Origin: Macquaria australasica
Taxonomy: Eukaryota; Chordata; Actinopteri; Centrarchiformes; Percichthyidae
Assembly: GCA_005408345.1 (NCBI GenBank)
Contig: SEMN01000324.1
Location: 186,001 to 250,000 of the forward strand
Direction of reading: 5' to 3'
DNA length: 64,000 nt
Shown piece by piece: positions 48,804 through 61,647 of this stretch (position 1 is the stretch's first letter; every line of letters starts with the position of its first letter). The notes beneath the pieces are model-generated. The model had not been told where the DNA came from, made no database searches, and saw only the letters and a list, made by a program, of their open reading frames with translations. The position numbers and the translations under genes are program-made.

Positions 48804-51800
48804 GATTAGCGAGGAGAGATAGATAAATGATTTGAGAGTTTTTCACTGTGTTCGCTGCCTTCTGTTGCCTGACACTGATTTGTGCTCCAAAGCCAATCAA
48901 AAAAGGGCATTTTTAATGATGCAGACAGAAAACACTGGGTGCATCTTTTGTTCAGATGGGAAGTGTGAAGTGAGATGGATGACAAGGAGATAGAGGGGGG
49001 ACGTCTGTCATTCATTCAAAGGAAACGCTACGGCAGCAAGATATCCAGTAGCACTCTGAGGGGAGAGAAAAATGTCCTCTCCTGGAATCATTATCTAAGG
49101 AAGCTAAGAGAAGGACGAGCAGATGGAAATGGAAAAGAACTGAGAAAAAGAGCTCAGTATTGTGGTGGGAGAGAAAAGAGGGAGGGAGGGAACTGGAGGA
49201 AGACAAGAATATATGAAAGCTAGTTGTATTAATGGAAAAGTAAAAATCTGTCTGCGAATAAATTACCCAGTCTCCCCTGGGATTACTAATGTAATTATTT
49301 GAACGAGGGTTCTCATTAGAATGTGCAGAGGTGTGGAAGACCTGTGGAACAAAATGGGAGACGAAGACAGAGCGGTGAGGGTTTAGCTACTGGAAATTAA
49401 CTTGCTGCTCTGGGCTCTATAATTGATACGAGACACAGATACCTTTGATTGGAACAAAAGGGAAGAACCAGGACGAGAAAAGTTTCCTCACCACCTCTAA
49501 TTTTTTTTCACTGGAACAAGAAAGAAAGGAGAGGAGAGACAAAAGGGAACAGCGAGGACGGAAATAAGGAAGCATGATACACCTTTCACAGATAAGGTTT
49601 TATTCAATCGGTGAATCATCTCTCAGAACCAGCAGAATCCTTATGGTTTTAAGAAAGAAAGGTACTTTACATTTTTAGAGCTGTTTCCAGGAGCAACACA
49701 GGAACATTTTGCAGCTGTTGGGTTCTTTCTATTTCTTGTTCTACAGTTTAAAAAAATACAATACCATATGAAGACTTTCATTTCAAAATGCTATAGTTCC
49801 ATTTTAAAAAAGACCTGAAGTTAACAGCCATCCAGTATAGTTGAAATATGACCCAGCCAGGAAAAATGTTACCAAGGACAACAAACAATCTACTAACTAC
49901 TAACAATCCTTTATAAAGTACACCGCAATCTGCTTTCAAGTTTTACCTGTCAATCCTTTGGGCCTTTGTTCAAATGGCAGCTACCTCATCTAAGAATAAA
50001 ACTCTTCATATGCAGATTGTCTGAGTAGCAGAAGTCATTAACTCCCTTAAGCATGCCTCAACAAAGAAATCAAGAAATAGTACAGCACTTTTTTTTTTCT
50101 TGGGAAAAACAGGAAACACATAACACAGCTACTGAAGCAGAAGAGCATCAAAGTGAGACATCTAAATGAGGACTGGAACTGGAGAGTTGGACCACACAAC
50201 TTCTTATGAAACTTGGAGATTAAAGTTCCTCCCATCATTTGGTTTTTAATAGCTCCCTTTATTCGAAACATTTTCCATCATAGACTTTTATTAATTTGTG
50301 TTTTAATTCAAACTATTACTGCTTACTACCCTGATCTAATCTAAAGTCTCCCCATTTCATGCCTAAAATCCTGGTTCTTTCAAGAGGAACATAATGATAT
50401 ATTGGGCCAGCATTCAACAGAACCACTACTTGTTCTTCAGTTATAGTGGGGACTTGCTACTGAGAAACTGGTGCAACTCTTTGTTTCTTATAAACAATTA
50501 AGGCGTTGAGCAGAGATCATTTTTACCTGCTTCAATATACCATCAATTCTCAAACACCTAGCGACTTAAAGGGAATAAACGCTCCCTTTCCTAGCACGCT
50601 TTTAATGTGAAACATCTGCAGGAAGTGCATTAGTTTAACAGCAATAGGAAAAAATGGTAAAGTAGTAACACTATTAGGTTAATGATTGAGAGCAATTTTC
50701 TTTTTAAAAGACAAACTCAAAGCAGCAAAGTATGACAGGACTGTTATTCACTTGTATATGTAAATATTTTTACCTTTATTATCCTTTATTAGTTTGTGCT
50801 AGCCACATGCAGCTATGACTCTGATAAAATGAAAAACCTGGGCAAAGTCTTTGTGGATGGTTTTATTTTTCTTCAGTTTGCCTCATAATATTCATTATTA
50901 GCCACCCTATCTAACACCCTTTTACCCACTCTGCACATGCTCCAACTTTAGCCATGTGCTGTTACATTGATACATGATTTCACTATTTGCTTGTGTTTTG
51001 TTCATTGACCTGTGTTTTATTAAACTGCAGTGCCTATGCTCTCTACACCCTGCGCACCATGCCTTAAACTTAATCTTAATTCTAAACCTAATCCTAAACA
51101 TAAATGTGCCCCTAGAAGAAGTGAGGATCAGCCAAAATGTCCTCACTTTCAGACTCGGACTTTCAAACTGCTCCACATAACATTAGCACAACACGTAGAC
51201 ACTCAGGTGTGCATGCTCTAACAAGTGCACACACCTCCCACCATTATCCACAGACATGGGTTTCTTCTTTTGCCCATTTGGAGACATTAAGACATCAGCC
51301 GGCACCATGAATGCTGATGTGCTGAAGAAGCAAGAGTGAAGCGGGAGTAAACTGCAGCCCCAGGGAGCGTTCATACAGAATGTCGGAGAGCAGGGAGATC
51401 AAAGTGTGACGTGGTCTTGTTATGCTGAGCACAGTCAGACTCTTACTGAGAATTCAGAAATTAGAGCAAAGGAACGAAAATGAAAAGCTGTTTTTAAAAC
51501 ACAGACAAACTGTTAAGGGACGTGAAAGAGTTAATAATCACCAAATGGGGAGAAGAAAGTACCATAATAAGCATTTACATTACTAAAAAAGAAACCAAAT
51601 TAAATGTAACAACCACACATTTCTGGACACAAATATTAACACGTTTCTTTTGAAAAGCATAGCAACAACTTGGAAAGTTTTTTTTTCTTCACATTGACGG
51701 AGAACATTTACATAAACCAGTTACAGTACATGTAGTTACAGTTTTTCAAATGTTCCATCTCTCCCACAAATAACAAAGGGAGGACCCTTGAAACAACCAC

Positions 51801-52638
51801 CACTGCTCAGAAGCAGTTAGCATGTAGCACCTTTACGTTGTATGTTACCTGCTGTCTTTTCAAAGCCCAACCTCCCGGTCCTAGCTAAAGAGCTGAGCTA
51901 GTCATTCGCAGCATGAAGGATAGAGAGGAATGAAAAAATGGTGAAAGGGGAGCTTCATGGAAGGAGGAAAAAAGGAAAAGTAGGGAAAGTGCAGTGTTCC
52001 TCTGTGTCCTCCTCTCAGCCAGTTAAGAGGCTTATGAGGCCTGTAATGAGGCCCAGGGGAGCGGTGTCAACATGTCCGACACCCCGACTCTCAAACAGAG
52101 CTCTTGCTGCCCTCACACACTCACTTTGATCTCGTACATGTTGGCAAAAAAACACATGCTGTGGGCCTGGGGGAGGTGAATGTCTAAAAGTAGGAAGGGA
52201 GAAAAGTTCTGTTAATGTGGCTTCACCAAAGCTCTCCCGTAGATGAGGCATTGTTTCGTCCAAATGTTTACAGTTCATTTAAATGAAGTGTTGGGGTGGG
52301 GTGGGGGGGGGGGGGGGGTATTTTGTCTCTCTGAAAGCCACATCAGATTGTCAGTGCAGTAAAAGAGGACAAAGACAAGCTTCTCTCCGCCATCCATTAG
52401 TAGACTCAATGTTGAGACGAAGAAATGTCGGCACATAAAATAAGATTAATACCGTGAGGGGGGGTCCATCCCTCACTTTGTCTGCTCCATTTCCAGGGAT
52501 GTACCGTATGTGTGGCATTAAACACACACCTGTGTTTTATTTACAGAATTCGGTTCGTTCTGCCCACCGACCTCACCTACCTCTCCTGGCCCCTTTCTCC
52601 TGATTGGTGGTAGGTGTTTGGGGGCGAGCTTCCTCTAG
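48804..52638 (-). other. Convergent intergenic region and putative MPPED1 3' UTR
   Basis: No exon recognised. Sequence below the MPPED1 stop is AT-rich and without recognised transposons for about 3 kb, which fits a long 3' UTR. A minus-strand AATAAA occurs at 49604-49599 (and closer ones near 52541, 50870 and 50780). Which is used cannot be told from sequence. Confidence 0.35.
52287..52318 (+). repeat. G-rich run
   Basis: GGGGTGGGGTGGGGG followed by more G. On the MPPED1 transcript strand it is a C run. Confidence 0.8.
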
Positions 52639-52757
52639 TCATGTGGTCCTGGGGTTTGGGAGGTCAAAGACGATGGGTGGGTTCATGGGCAAGAAGTTGA
52701 CAGTGCAGGCTGAGGCGTTGATGAACGTTGTGGTGCCATCAGTCATCATGCCGTAAC
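52639..52757 (-). CDS. mpped1: MPPED1 last exon with stop codon
   Basis: Acceptor (minus strand) ctccccag. Encodes YGMMTDGTTTFINASACTVN, FLPMNPPIVFDLPNPRTT and TGA (52641-52639). The final beta strands and tail of the metallophosphatase fold. Confidence 0.92.
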
Positions 52758-55700
52758 CTGGGGAGCAGTGAAAAAGGTCACCTCCTGCACACTCTCAGCA
52801 CAAATGTTTCTAAAGAAGCTACGTTTCCTAACTAGCATCTTTGTACATCATGCTTGTCTTACAGGTGTGTGTTAGGTTCAGTACATTCAGATAAAGGAGA
52901 AAGCATTTCTTGTGTTAGTGCACAGTTGACTTTTGTTGGAATGTGTGTCTGTTTTTGTTCTGACATGATCAGCTTTTACTTTAAATATTTAATATACATA
53001 ATAACCTTAAAACAATATTAATTGATTTGTTGGCTAATTGAGGGCAGCAGAACAAGCTGTAAACACAGCTCTGACATATTCTAAAGTTAATGTGGCGACC
53101 ATGTTAGCCAACAGCTGCTTATGTACACATCCAGCAGACATGGTCATTTATGTGGAGTGGTGTTTGTGTGCAATACGCCCTCTCTGTTAGCTCTGGTTTT
53201 GGTCTCCACCAACTCCTGAGGAAAATATCTGTCTCTTTAGCTGTTAAATCCTCCACTATGTTCTCCAACTAGTCTCTAACTGTGTCTGTCTGCTGTTTGC
53301 TGCTGACCAGGTAGTGCACAGTGGCTTTATCAGAGCTTTTTCTCTGAAAACAGCTGCCTGCCTGCTGCTGCTGCTGCTGGACACCAGGCTGATGAGAGCT
53401 GTGAGTGTGAACCATAAACAGTAAAGTTATGGACTGTAAAACTGAAAACACAAAGACCTGAAAGAGGCTAAAAGGCTTGGTAGAGAGTTGGGTGATAATT
53501 CTTTGTAGAATGTAAGAGGGCTCACTTTTGATAAACTCACTAAGTGTTTAGTCCATTGTTGATCCACAAATACTGATTAGTGCAGCTTTAGAAATGTATG
53601 TGACATTGTCAGTAGGGGATTTAAGTATGAACACTTCATTCTTGACCATGGGAACTGTAGTCTGAGAAAATAAAGGTTCCTTCCCTAATTTAGCTTTTTC
53701 TGAGCCTTTTCAGCCACATCTGAGTTAGAATAAGATCTTTCTCAAAAGACAATCTGGATTCTTCACCAAGCATACCATAAATGACCGTCAGGGGCACCAC
53801 CACTTTTCAGATATTATAGGCACAGTACTGTGTTTTCATTGTCTCAACTATTACTGAAGTTAGACCAAAGTTGTCTCATCTCTCTCTGTCTCTTTGTATA
53901 AATGTCCCTTCCTTCCTCCCATATCTTCTGCCTCTAAATAGGAACACCTTAAAATACAAGTAGCATGAACCCAAACGCAGATTTTTCAGCAGTGCAGTTT
54001 TTCTTTTATTATACTGATGCAATACTTAAATTTTACTGAAAGTTTTACAACTTTTTATTGTTTACTATTAACTTCAGTAAATTACTCCTATTAAATGATC
54101 AAATGAAATCCGAAGAAGTACTGGGGTCCACTGTCAATCAGGCAGTGAGAAGAAGAACAGAATCAGAAGAATAGCAACTGTGGTGCACTGATCTGATGGG
54201 GATCATTATAAATACACAAACACAGAGGTCATCTCTTGGATGTGCAAACGAGAAACACCAGTTATAAGCGCTTAGTATCACAGCACATCATTTTTAAAAT
54301 TGTGAGAATCCAGTTTGAGCAAATGTATGTATGAGAGTGTGACACTAACACCACTACAGTTAGAAAATGTCTGCTCCAACAACACTTTGGATGTAAAAGT
54401 GTTACCATTTTGTCAAGCATAAGATAACTAGCCTCTCTCAAAAAGTACTACAATTTAATTTTGCTCTATCCATGATTTTTGTAGTATAGGTGTCACTTTC
54501 ACCATCTCTTGGAACACAACTCTGCATGTCTGTGTCGGTCCAAAACACTGGGGATTCATTTATGTCCTCACATTATTGAAGAGAGCTGCTTTCAGTCTAT
54601 TTCTCCTGTTAGAACGTCTGATCTAGTTTCTATTCCAGTTCTCTCTGATGGGGGACCACTGCTCCAGGGGCTCAGCGCTGACCTGATAACCCTATAAAAA
54701 GCAATGGTCAGTCCAGGGAGACGGCCTCTCTGCCCTTGCTGGCCTGGATGAAATTCTGATAGGAACGTGGCAGCTCAGCTACTCTAATATACACTTTAAT
54801 CCTTTTCTCCAAGAAAATGATTATACAGTGTCTTCATATTCTCAGAGGTTACATGGCTGGAATTGAATTTTAGCTGCTTTCTATAAAAAGGTAATTGTTT
54901 TGGTGTGAAGATATGAAAATGTGTGTAAACTAACTGCCGCCTTCAGAATGTGATAACCACAGATACAGTCCTTCTTCTTCAGTTTGATGATGAATTCAGG
55001 TCATTAGGATTTATGTGAGCCTAAAAACGTGTAAACTGTGTTCTGTAAATAAAAACGGGGGTATTAGTTTATATTTAGAGTACATCCCTGACTAAAAAAA
55101 CATTGTACTGCAAGTATGTGTGTACATATGTGGGGATATAATTGAATACACATACATTATTCTGATAGAAATGTGTAATGTGTTCTCACAAGATACAAAC
55201 AGCATTGAATGTGTGCAGTCAAGGGCGTAATTTCCACCGGGGATGGAGTTTCAAAATCCTATTTTAGTCCCCGTCACGTTTATTTTTCATTCACTAAACA
55301 GCGTCCTCTTACTGTCCAGCCACCAACATCCAGGGAGAAGATCTGACTTGATCAAAATGTTAAATGCTCATCTGAGTCGCCCTCACTTAATTACAGCATT
55401 TAAGCTTTGCAAGCAGTAGCGAGTGATTTATACTTGTTTAGCCCCGGATTTTGCCTCTTAGGTCTTAGCTGCCCTACATTTTTGGTGGAGGTGTTAGGGC
55501 TGTATGCAGCTCGTGAAGAAGACTGCAGACACTATTCAGGGCTTAAAAAGTCCCACGACTCCTCTGCATTTTCAGGGGGAAAAAATCAGTTAGCTGTTCT
55601 TGTACAGATAATTCTGGACTCTAGAAGTGATGATCAAGCAAAGATAGTGCAGTAAAAGACAGAGCTCTGTGCAGTAAAGATGGAAGTAAAACATAATTTA

Positions 55701-58700
55701 TTGAGACTAAAGGTTAATTGTTGACATCGGATGTGGTAGACTTTTTTGTCAAACATTTGTTATACATTATTCATCATAAAATATTAGTTAGGAAGGAAAT
55801 TACAGGTAATTACTGGGTAAGTGCATTATAATGCAATAAGTTATGTGCCTTTTTTGGCATACCATAATTACTAACATTATTATGGTATGCACAATAACCA
55901 ATGTATGTAGTATGTATGTATTATTTGCTAGATTATATAAATTAATATATAAATTGCTTTATTATTTGATCAAATAATGCATTGTGTTTAAAATAAATTA
56001 ATAAATTCATTAATAAATGAATTTAGTCTCTCCTGACTGAAATAGATTTGTGTCACACCCCTTGTGTGTGTACATGTTTGTAAAAGCCCAAATTAAAATC
56101 ATTGTGATTTGAAAACATGTATTTTGTTGTTTCTTGCATATCTTGCATTTTCCATATGCTGAAAATGTGTTATTATATGTAACAACGGGTGAAATTAGTA
56201 AAACAAAAAGTCCATGTGAGTACACTTCTAGACCTCTGCATGTTGAAAATATTGTTTATGTACTGCATGTGCTTTGAATGACTCTGTCACATGTGCCTTT
56301 GTTGTATTGTGTGTGTTTTTAAGTGATTTACAGGCACATGAACGTACCTTCATGAATGTGTCCGAACACATGTAATTTGGGCTGGACTCTCCTCTGGACT
56401 GTGTTGAGCAGCTCCATGCACCCGACACGCTGCATCTTTTTTGGGACCCAGTCCAAGAAACCTGCACACAGTGACATGCAAATCAAACACACAACACACC
56501 TCACACCAAACATGACTTCTCTCACAGAGCCTGCACTTAGCAGCAGGTCAGCGGAGAAATGGTGGGTAGGCTAAAAAAAATGTAGATACTCTTCCACTGT
56601 TATAAATCTATTTTAATATTTGTCGGCTTTGTGATATTCTTTTTCTCACTGACCTTTCACCAAAACAGAACAGGCCCAATGTGGAGATGGACAGCAACAG
56701 TGACAGCTGCATTGCAATCTGGTCAGTTGAGGTCATAGTTTCATGTTTTAGTGACCAGGTATTGTAGGTCCTTTAAATATTGCATTGCAGGAAATATGCT
56801 GTATAGTTACCGTAAACCCATCCCATAATTTAAACTTACTACTCAAACTCTCAGAAAATGGCTTATATTAATGCTCTAAAATGTGGATACAGAATAGAAA
56901 AAAGATCACAAAAATGTGAAAAATGCAAAGTCTACGTCGCAAATGGCTGTCTTAGAGGAGACTATGGGCTCCATTTTCATGATCCAAGGCGCGCGACATG
57001 AAGCGCAGTCAAGTGTGCCGTGCCCAGTACAGGAAACTTCTTAATATATATTATAATATTATCAGGTAAAGTGTTACCATAAAAGAAAAGTTAAATTAAA
57101 ATGCGGTCCAGTGTTATGCATGTTGTATTAATTAAATGTATCCTTTAAGTTTCCCTCAGTCAGACTCGACTGTTTTACATGGAAAATGAACTGGGAACAA
57201 AACAATAACCTGTTTAATCCTTCCTGTGATACATAAACTGACAGTTAGTTCCAAACAAGATCATTAGCGTGTTGGGTTGATTTCTGTTTCCATGGCTGAA
57301 TGTGTTTCCATGAAGGTTATAAATTTCATCTGCCTTCAGAAAGCGATACATCACATTTTAGAACGAAGCTCTCCATTTCAGACTCCTCGTCTAATGGCAA
57401 TCTGCACATAGCAGCACAAAAAAAGTCTTAGAAAGCAGCCATAGAAAATAAAGATAAATCACAGCCACACACACAGATGCAGACTTCACAGTGTGTGTGA
57501 CAAGGATGAAGCATGGAGTGTATATGATTTAGTGGCTGCTCCGTAAAGAGGGATGCTGCTGATGCTGAGTCAATAAAAGCATCAAGTTGGAGAAATAAGA
57601 TGACAGAGGAGCTCATGCCTCCATCTTCCCTGCCTTCTGTCGCTCTGCCCAGACAGGAAGAAGAAAGTAAACACAAAGGAAAAGAGGAAAATAGAGTGAA
57701 GTGAACAAAAGAACAAATGGTGAAATGAGGAAAGACACTGAAACAAGACTCAAAGTCCTGCTAGAATTGTTTTTAATGATTTATCAATTGCTTTCTCTAT
57801 AAAATGCCACAAAATAGTAAAAAAAAAAAAATAATTAAAAAGTGCCTGGGAGAGGTGCTAGAGGAGAGCTTCTGTGATTCAACAAATACTGTGGTATTCA
57901 TCCTCTGGGAACATGAATGTTGACAGCAAATCTTGAGAGATGAGTTCTAGAGCACACAGTTAGAATTAAAGCCATGAAAAAGGTGCAGCAACTAACGTTT
58001 CAAAGAACAGCATGTCTTCCTCAGATTTATCATGAGGTTACCATAACGAGCAGATTTCATAAAATCTGAGCGGTAGTTATCAAACCATCCTGAGATATCT
58101 TTGGACCAAAGTGATGGACAGATGGAGGAACAAGTTTAAAGACCACTGACACTGCCATGCTAACGATAAACCCACTGGCTGTGGTGTGGTGAGAAGCGTC
58201 TCCTGTTCATTTTTTAAAGCATTTCAAAGGTATTGTGGGACAGCAGGCAGACTGACCAGCAACTTGAAGCCAAGTGACATGTCTTTAGAGGCAAGTCCAA
58301 GTCAAATGCCAAGTCATTAAGGGCAAGTCAAGTCTAGGAAGTCAATTCCAAGTGAGCTGTAGCAAGTCTCATGGTTTGGTAGCTTTCAGCAGGTCTTACT
58401 CAAGGCAAAGTTAATGGACCCTCTCATACTCAACACAGTTGTCATGTTCTCAGCTGGCAGTCAATCAGTCATGCTGGTAAAGTGATACAGTCTGACTACT
58501 TTGTCCTCTAAATGTATCTACCTGTAAAAAAACCCCACACTTTTCGTATCAATTTAGGTATAAACGGCCTTAAAACTGTAAGTGTATTCTTTACAAGCCT
58601 TGGGAGTCTGTGGAAGTGAAGTGATAAGTTATGAGGGCTTTTTGTGTCTCGGGCTATTTTGCTCTAATGTGCCGCTTGTTTGAAAGCAGCTGCTGCTTTG

Positions 58701-61442
58701 GGCACTGAGCCTGTTTTCCTCTTTTTGTCTCACTTCCTCTCTTTCTCTCTGCTGTTAACTTCTTCCTCACAGCCAGATAAAGAGGCCATATTTTTCCTCT
58801 CTAGCCGCCGATCTGCCGCTTTATCGCGCCTCATAAAAGACGGGCACTTTTGTCGCAGTGCGAAACAACGTCTTGCTTGCACTTCTTTTTCCATCACCTT
58901 CTCATCCATCGGCCACTTCTCCCTCTTTTTAAAAATATTTTGAAAGTGGATCTTTTCCTGGCACCTGGAATCCGGTTTATTGTCCAGACTTTTGTTCTCC
59001 ATTCCCTTTTCCCTTTATTCTCCTTTCTTTCTCATGCCATTCCATCTAGTCTTGCTCTGAGTCTGTGTATGTGTCTCATGCATTAGTAGCCTGCTGTAGC
59101 TGCTCCATATGCCGGTGGCTTATGAGCAGATAGCTGGAGACACTTCGCTAAACTGAATGGAAAATAAACAGCCGTGTTCGCAGCCGAGACGCAGACACAG
59201 AAATCAATCACACACACTCGTCTGAACACCACAGCTGCAGCGGGAGATGAGGTGTGAAAGTGCGTGTGTGAGAGTGAGAGAGAGAGAGAGAGGAGTTTGT
59301 GTGTGCGTGTCTGTGTGTGTTTGTGTGTGTGAGACAGAGACGTGTGTGCAGGATGTCAGTTAGCTTGTGAGCCAGCATCTGTGTTTGTTCAAACTCTTGC
59401 GATATTTGGGTGTACCGAGGGTGTATGTGAGGATGAAAACAAGTGTGTAGAAGCTGAAAGGTGATCACTAAGAAGGCTAATGATATCCTCTAAAGGTAAA
59501 GTGTGTTTTCAGGCAGAGCGGGACAGTGTGAGTCATTGCTTTGAATCCCTTCACCCTTTATTCATCCACTCAATACGACAATGATTCATCAGCCCCACTT
59601 CAAAATAAACCATTTACAGAGTGTGCTCGTGATGTCTGTGGCTGTGTATAAAAGCTGATGTGCACAAATACCTGTATATTGTTTATGTGGTGTGTGTGAG
59701 TGGGTTTATTCATATACTTGCACCACCAAGTCCTCTGGGCGCTTTAATTGCAATGTCCAAATCCACCTGGGGACCTTTGTTGCATGTCATCCCCCATTTC
59801 TCTCTCCTCTATCTATTCAAAAATGGTATTTTATAGGCTGATGCCAGTATTTCCAGACTCAGTATATTTAAATGTGACTACTTTAAGTTAAAAAAATGAA
59901 TAAATAAATAAAAGATTGAGTGCGACTTTTGGGCCTGTTTTTAAGGCACAATCATTCTAACCCAAACACATGCAGTGTCATTATCCAGCAGGCTGGAGTC
60001 ACACTTTGGGTTAAATTTGTGTTTGCAAGGTGCATCTGCAGTGGTCAGTTCTCTGGGGAAATTAAGACCAGGCATAAACAGTTACATGATGTGCATGTTG
60101 CTTTCTTTTGATAAGACATTTACAGTGTACGTTTGACCACATTTAGCTCAGGATAACATCCATATCAACACCATCTTCTCCATTTCTACCCGCTGCGCTC
60201 TGAGCTGCTCCATCTCTCTCTCTCTCTGCCCGTTTCAGTGGCTTGTGTATATTTTGTTTGATTTGTATTATAATTTAGGTAGAGCTTATAATATAATCAT
60301 TTTATGAGTAATAGTTTTTCTCAGGTGGAGCTGAACCACCATTTTCATTTCTTTTCAGGGTTCAGGGATCTCATAGAATTGAGTCGCAGCAGTACCAGGA
60401 TCAGTCCAGGAGCTGACTGCATAACAAGCTGTGTCTTAATAAGTCACACGTTTATAAATGCACGTTCATTGTGGTCACAAATGTAATAAAAACCGCAGAG
60501 CACATGTGCACTATTGTCATTTTCTTAGTAAATCTGGCCCCAAGAACCCACCCATCCCCACCCCCAGACTATACTCCTGGTAGTGTGGAGAAGGTTTTCA
60601 AATACCATTTAGAGCTTCATGTTGGAAAATGGAATTTACACAACTAACTCTAACTCTCTGATGCAACCTAATTGCATGTGTGTTCTTAAATATATTTGTA
60701 AAGTCTTTGTGTACACACACATACTCTACCTGTGCAGTATTACTGGTGCTTTTGTGTGGTGTCTCTGAGCCCATGTGACTGACTGAATTAGTTTGTGTGT
60801 TTGTGTGTGTGTGTGTGTATAAACTGATATTGTGTACCTGTATGTATGGGGTGTGTATGTATATTGTGACGCCCCTCCACAGTGTCTTTGAGGCAGACCT
60901 CAGCAGTCAGTTGGCTGACATGTGAGGATCATCAGCAGATTAGGCTCACCTGGGCCAGGTGTCTCTCTCTTGCTACAGCTGACATCCAACTTGCATCACT
61001 TTTGTTTGCACCTTCAATATGTATTGAATTACTGCATATACATGTACACCTGGAGATGTTGGAGCATGTGTGTGTGTGAATACACTAAATAAACGAATGC
61101 CCCCTCTCTCACTCTCTCTCCCTCTCCTTCTCAACCCAACTGGTTGAGGCAGATGACCGTCCACCCAGAGCCTGGTTCTGGTTCTGCTCGAGGTTTCTGC
61201 CTGTTTTTCCTTGCACTCTCGCTTAGTGCTTGATCATCGTGGGAATTGTTGGATCTCTGTAAATATAAAGAGTCGGTCTAGACCTGCTCTATATGAAAAA
61301 GTGCCCTGAGATAACTTTGTTATGGCGCTATATAAATAAAACTGAATTGAACTGAAAGTACCTGCAGTTGTTGTTTATGTTGTACATTGTTATACATTGT
61401 TGAAACATGTGCAGTGCGTCCCTTCATGTGTGCTCATGTACA

Positions 61443-61473
<31 letters not shown>

Positions 61474-61618
61474 TTGTATGTGTGCTGTAATGTGTGTCTC
61501 ACCCAGTGGGGGGCAGTGTGTGACCAGGATGTCTGTGTTGTCGGGGATCTGGTTCCACTTGTCCAGCAGAGCCTGACCCCGAGGCAGGTTGAAGCCCCAG
61601 CCGTAGTACCAGGGCTGC
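52639..61618 (-). CDS. mpped1: MPPED1, metallophosphoesterase domain-containing 1 (last three exons)
   Basis: Predicted metallo-dependent phosphoesterase, highly expressed in brain in mammals (family knowledge). Three minus-strand exons (116, 114 and 119 nt) join in frame and encode the C-terminal ~116 residues: QPWYYGWGFNLPRGQALLDK, DILVTHCPPLG, FLDWVPKKMQRVGCMELLNT, HVFGHIHEGYG and NPPIVFDLPNPRTT followed by a stop. FGHIHEG keeps the metal-binding GHxH motif; MPPED2 has Gly for the first His, so this copy is MPPED1 rather than MPPED2. The metallophosphatase motifs of the N-terminal half and the start codon lie right of the window or in introns not recognised. It faces EFCAB6 tail to tail. 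Odd point: Cys replaces the usual Gly in THGPP. Confidence 0.92.
52758..56347 (-). other. mpped1: MPPED1 intron, no features recognised
   Basis: 3.6 kb with AT-rich segments (for example 55730-56010) and no exon-like open frame with splice borders. Confidence 0.7.
53355..53378 (+). repeat. Short CTG trinucleotide run
   Basis: About six CTG units in an MPPED1 intron (CAG on the gene's strand). Confidence 0.7.
56348..56461 (-). CDS. mpped1: MPPED1 penultimate exon
   Basis: Acceptor gtgtgcag, donor GAAG|GTACGT, phase 1 to phase 1. Encodes FLDWVPKKMQRVGCMELLNT, VQRRVQPKLHVFGHIHE. Contains the GHIH metal-binding motif. Confidence 0.95.
57895..58190. repeat. Diverged fragment of the GTTAGCATGCTAAC repeat family
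   Basis: Contains TTCATCCTCTGGGAACATGA, GAGATATCTTTGGACCAAAG, TGATGGACAGATGGA and CACTGCCATGCTAACGATAA, matching the end of the family at 39740-40165. Followed by a CAAGTCAAGTC-type run (58270-58370). Confidence 0.55.
59765..59815 (+). repeat. Fragment of a teleost interspersed repeat
   Basis: GGGGACCTTTGTTGCATGTC and ATCCCCCATTTCTCTCTCCT; a related piece of the repeat at 22262-22345 in the opposite orientation. Confidence 0.45.
61125..61355 (-). repeat. Interspersed fish repeat, inverted full copy
   Basis: Reverse complement of 45553-45800: GGTTGAGGCAGATGACCGTC, TGCTCGAGGTTTCTGCCTG, GAGTCGGTCTAGACCTGCTC, AAGTGCCCTGAGATAACTTT and TATGGCGCTATATAAATAAA. Confidence 0.82.
61446..61471 (+). repeat. 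TG dinucleotide microsatellite
   Basis: About thirteen TG units, 30 bp from the MPPED1 donor on its intron side. Confidence 0.85.
61503..61618 (-). CDS. mpped1: MPPED1 antepenultimate exon
   Basis: Acceptor is a TG run ending TGTGTGTGCAG; donor CTGG|GTGAGA, phase 1. Encodes QPWYYGWGFNLPRGQALLDK, WNQIPDNTDILVTHCPPLG. The Cys at 61513-61515 stands where the family has Gly (THGPPLG). Confidence 0.94.
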
Positions 61619-61621
61619 CTG

Positions 61622-61647
61622 CACACACACACACACACACACACACA
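61622..61647 (+). repeat. CA microsatellite forming the MPPED1 splice acceptor tract
   Basis: Thirteen CA units abut the exon at 61618. Read on the minus strand, a TG run occupies the place of the polypyrimidine tract. Confidence 0.9.

Larger units (their letters stand above)
56462..61502 (-). other. mpped1: MPPED1 intron, 5.0 kb
   Basis: Contains repeat fragments (57895-58370, 59765-59815, 61125-61355), TG/CA and GA microsatellites near 59270-59340 and 60793-60820, and a TG run at 61446-61471 just inside the donor. No exon recognised. Confidence 0.7.
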
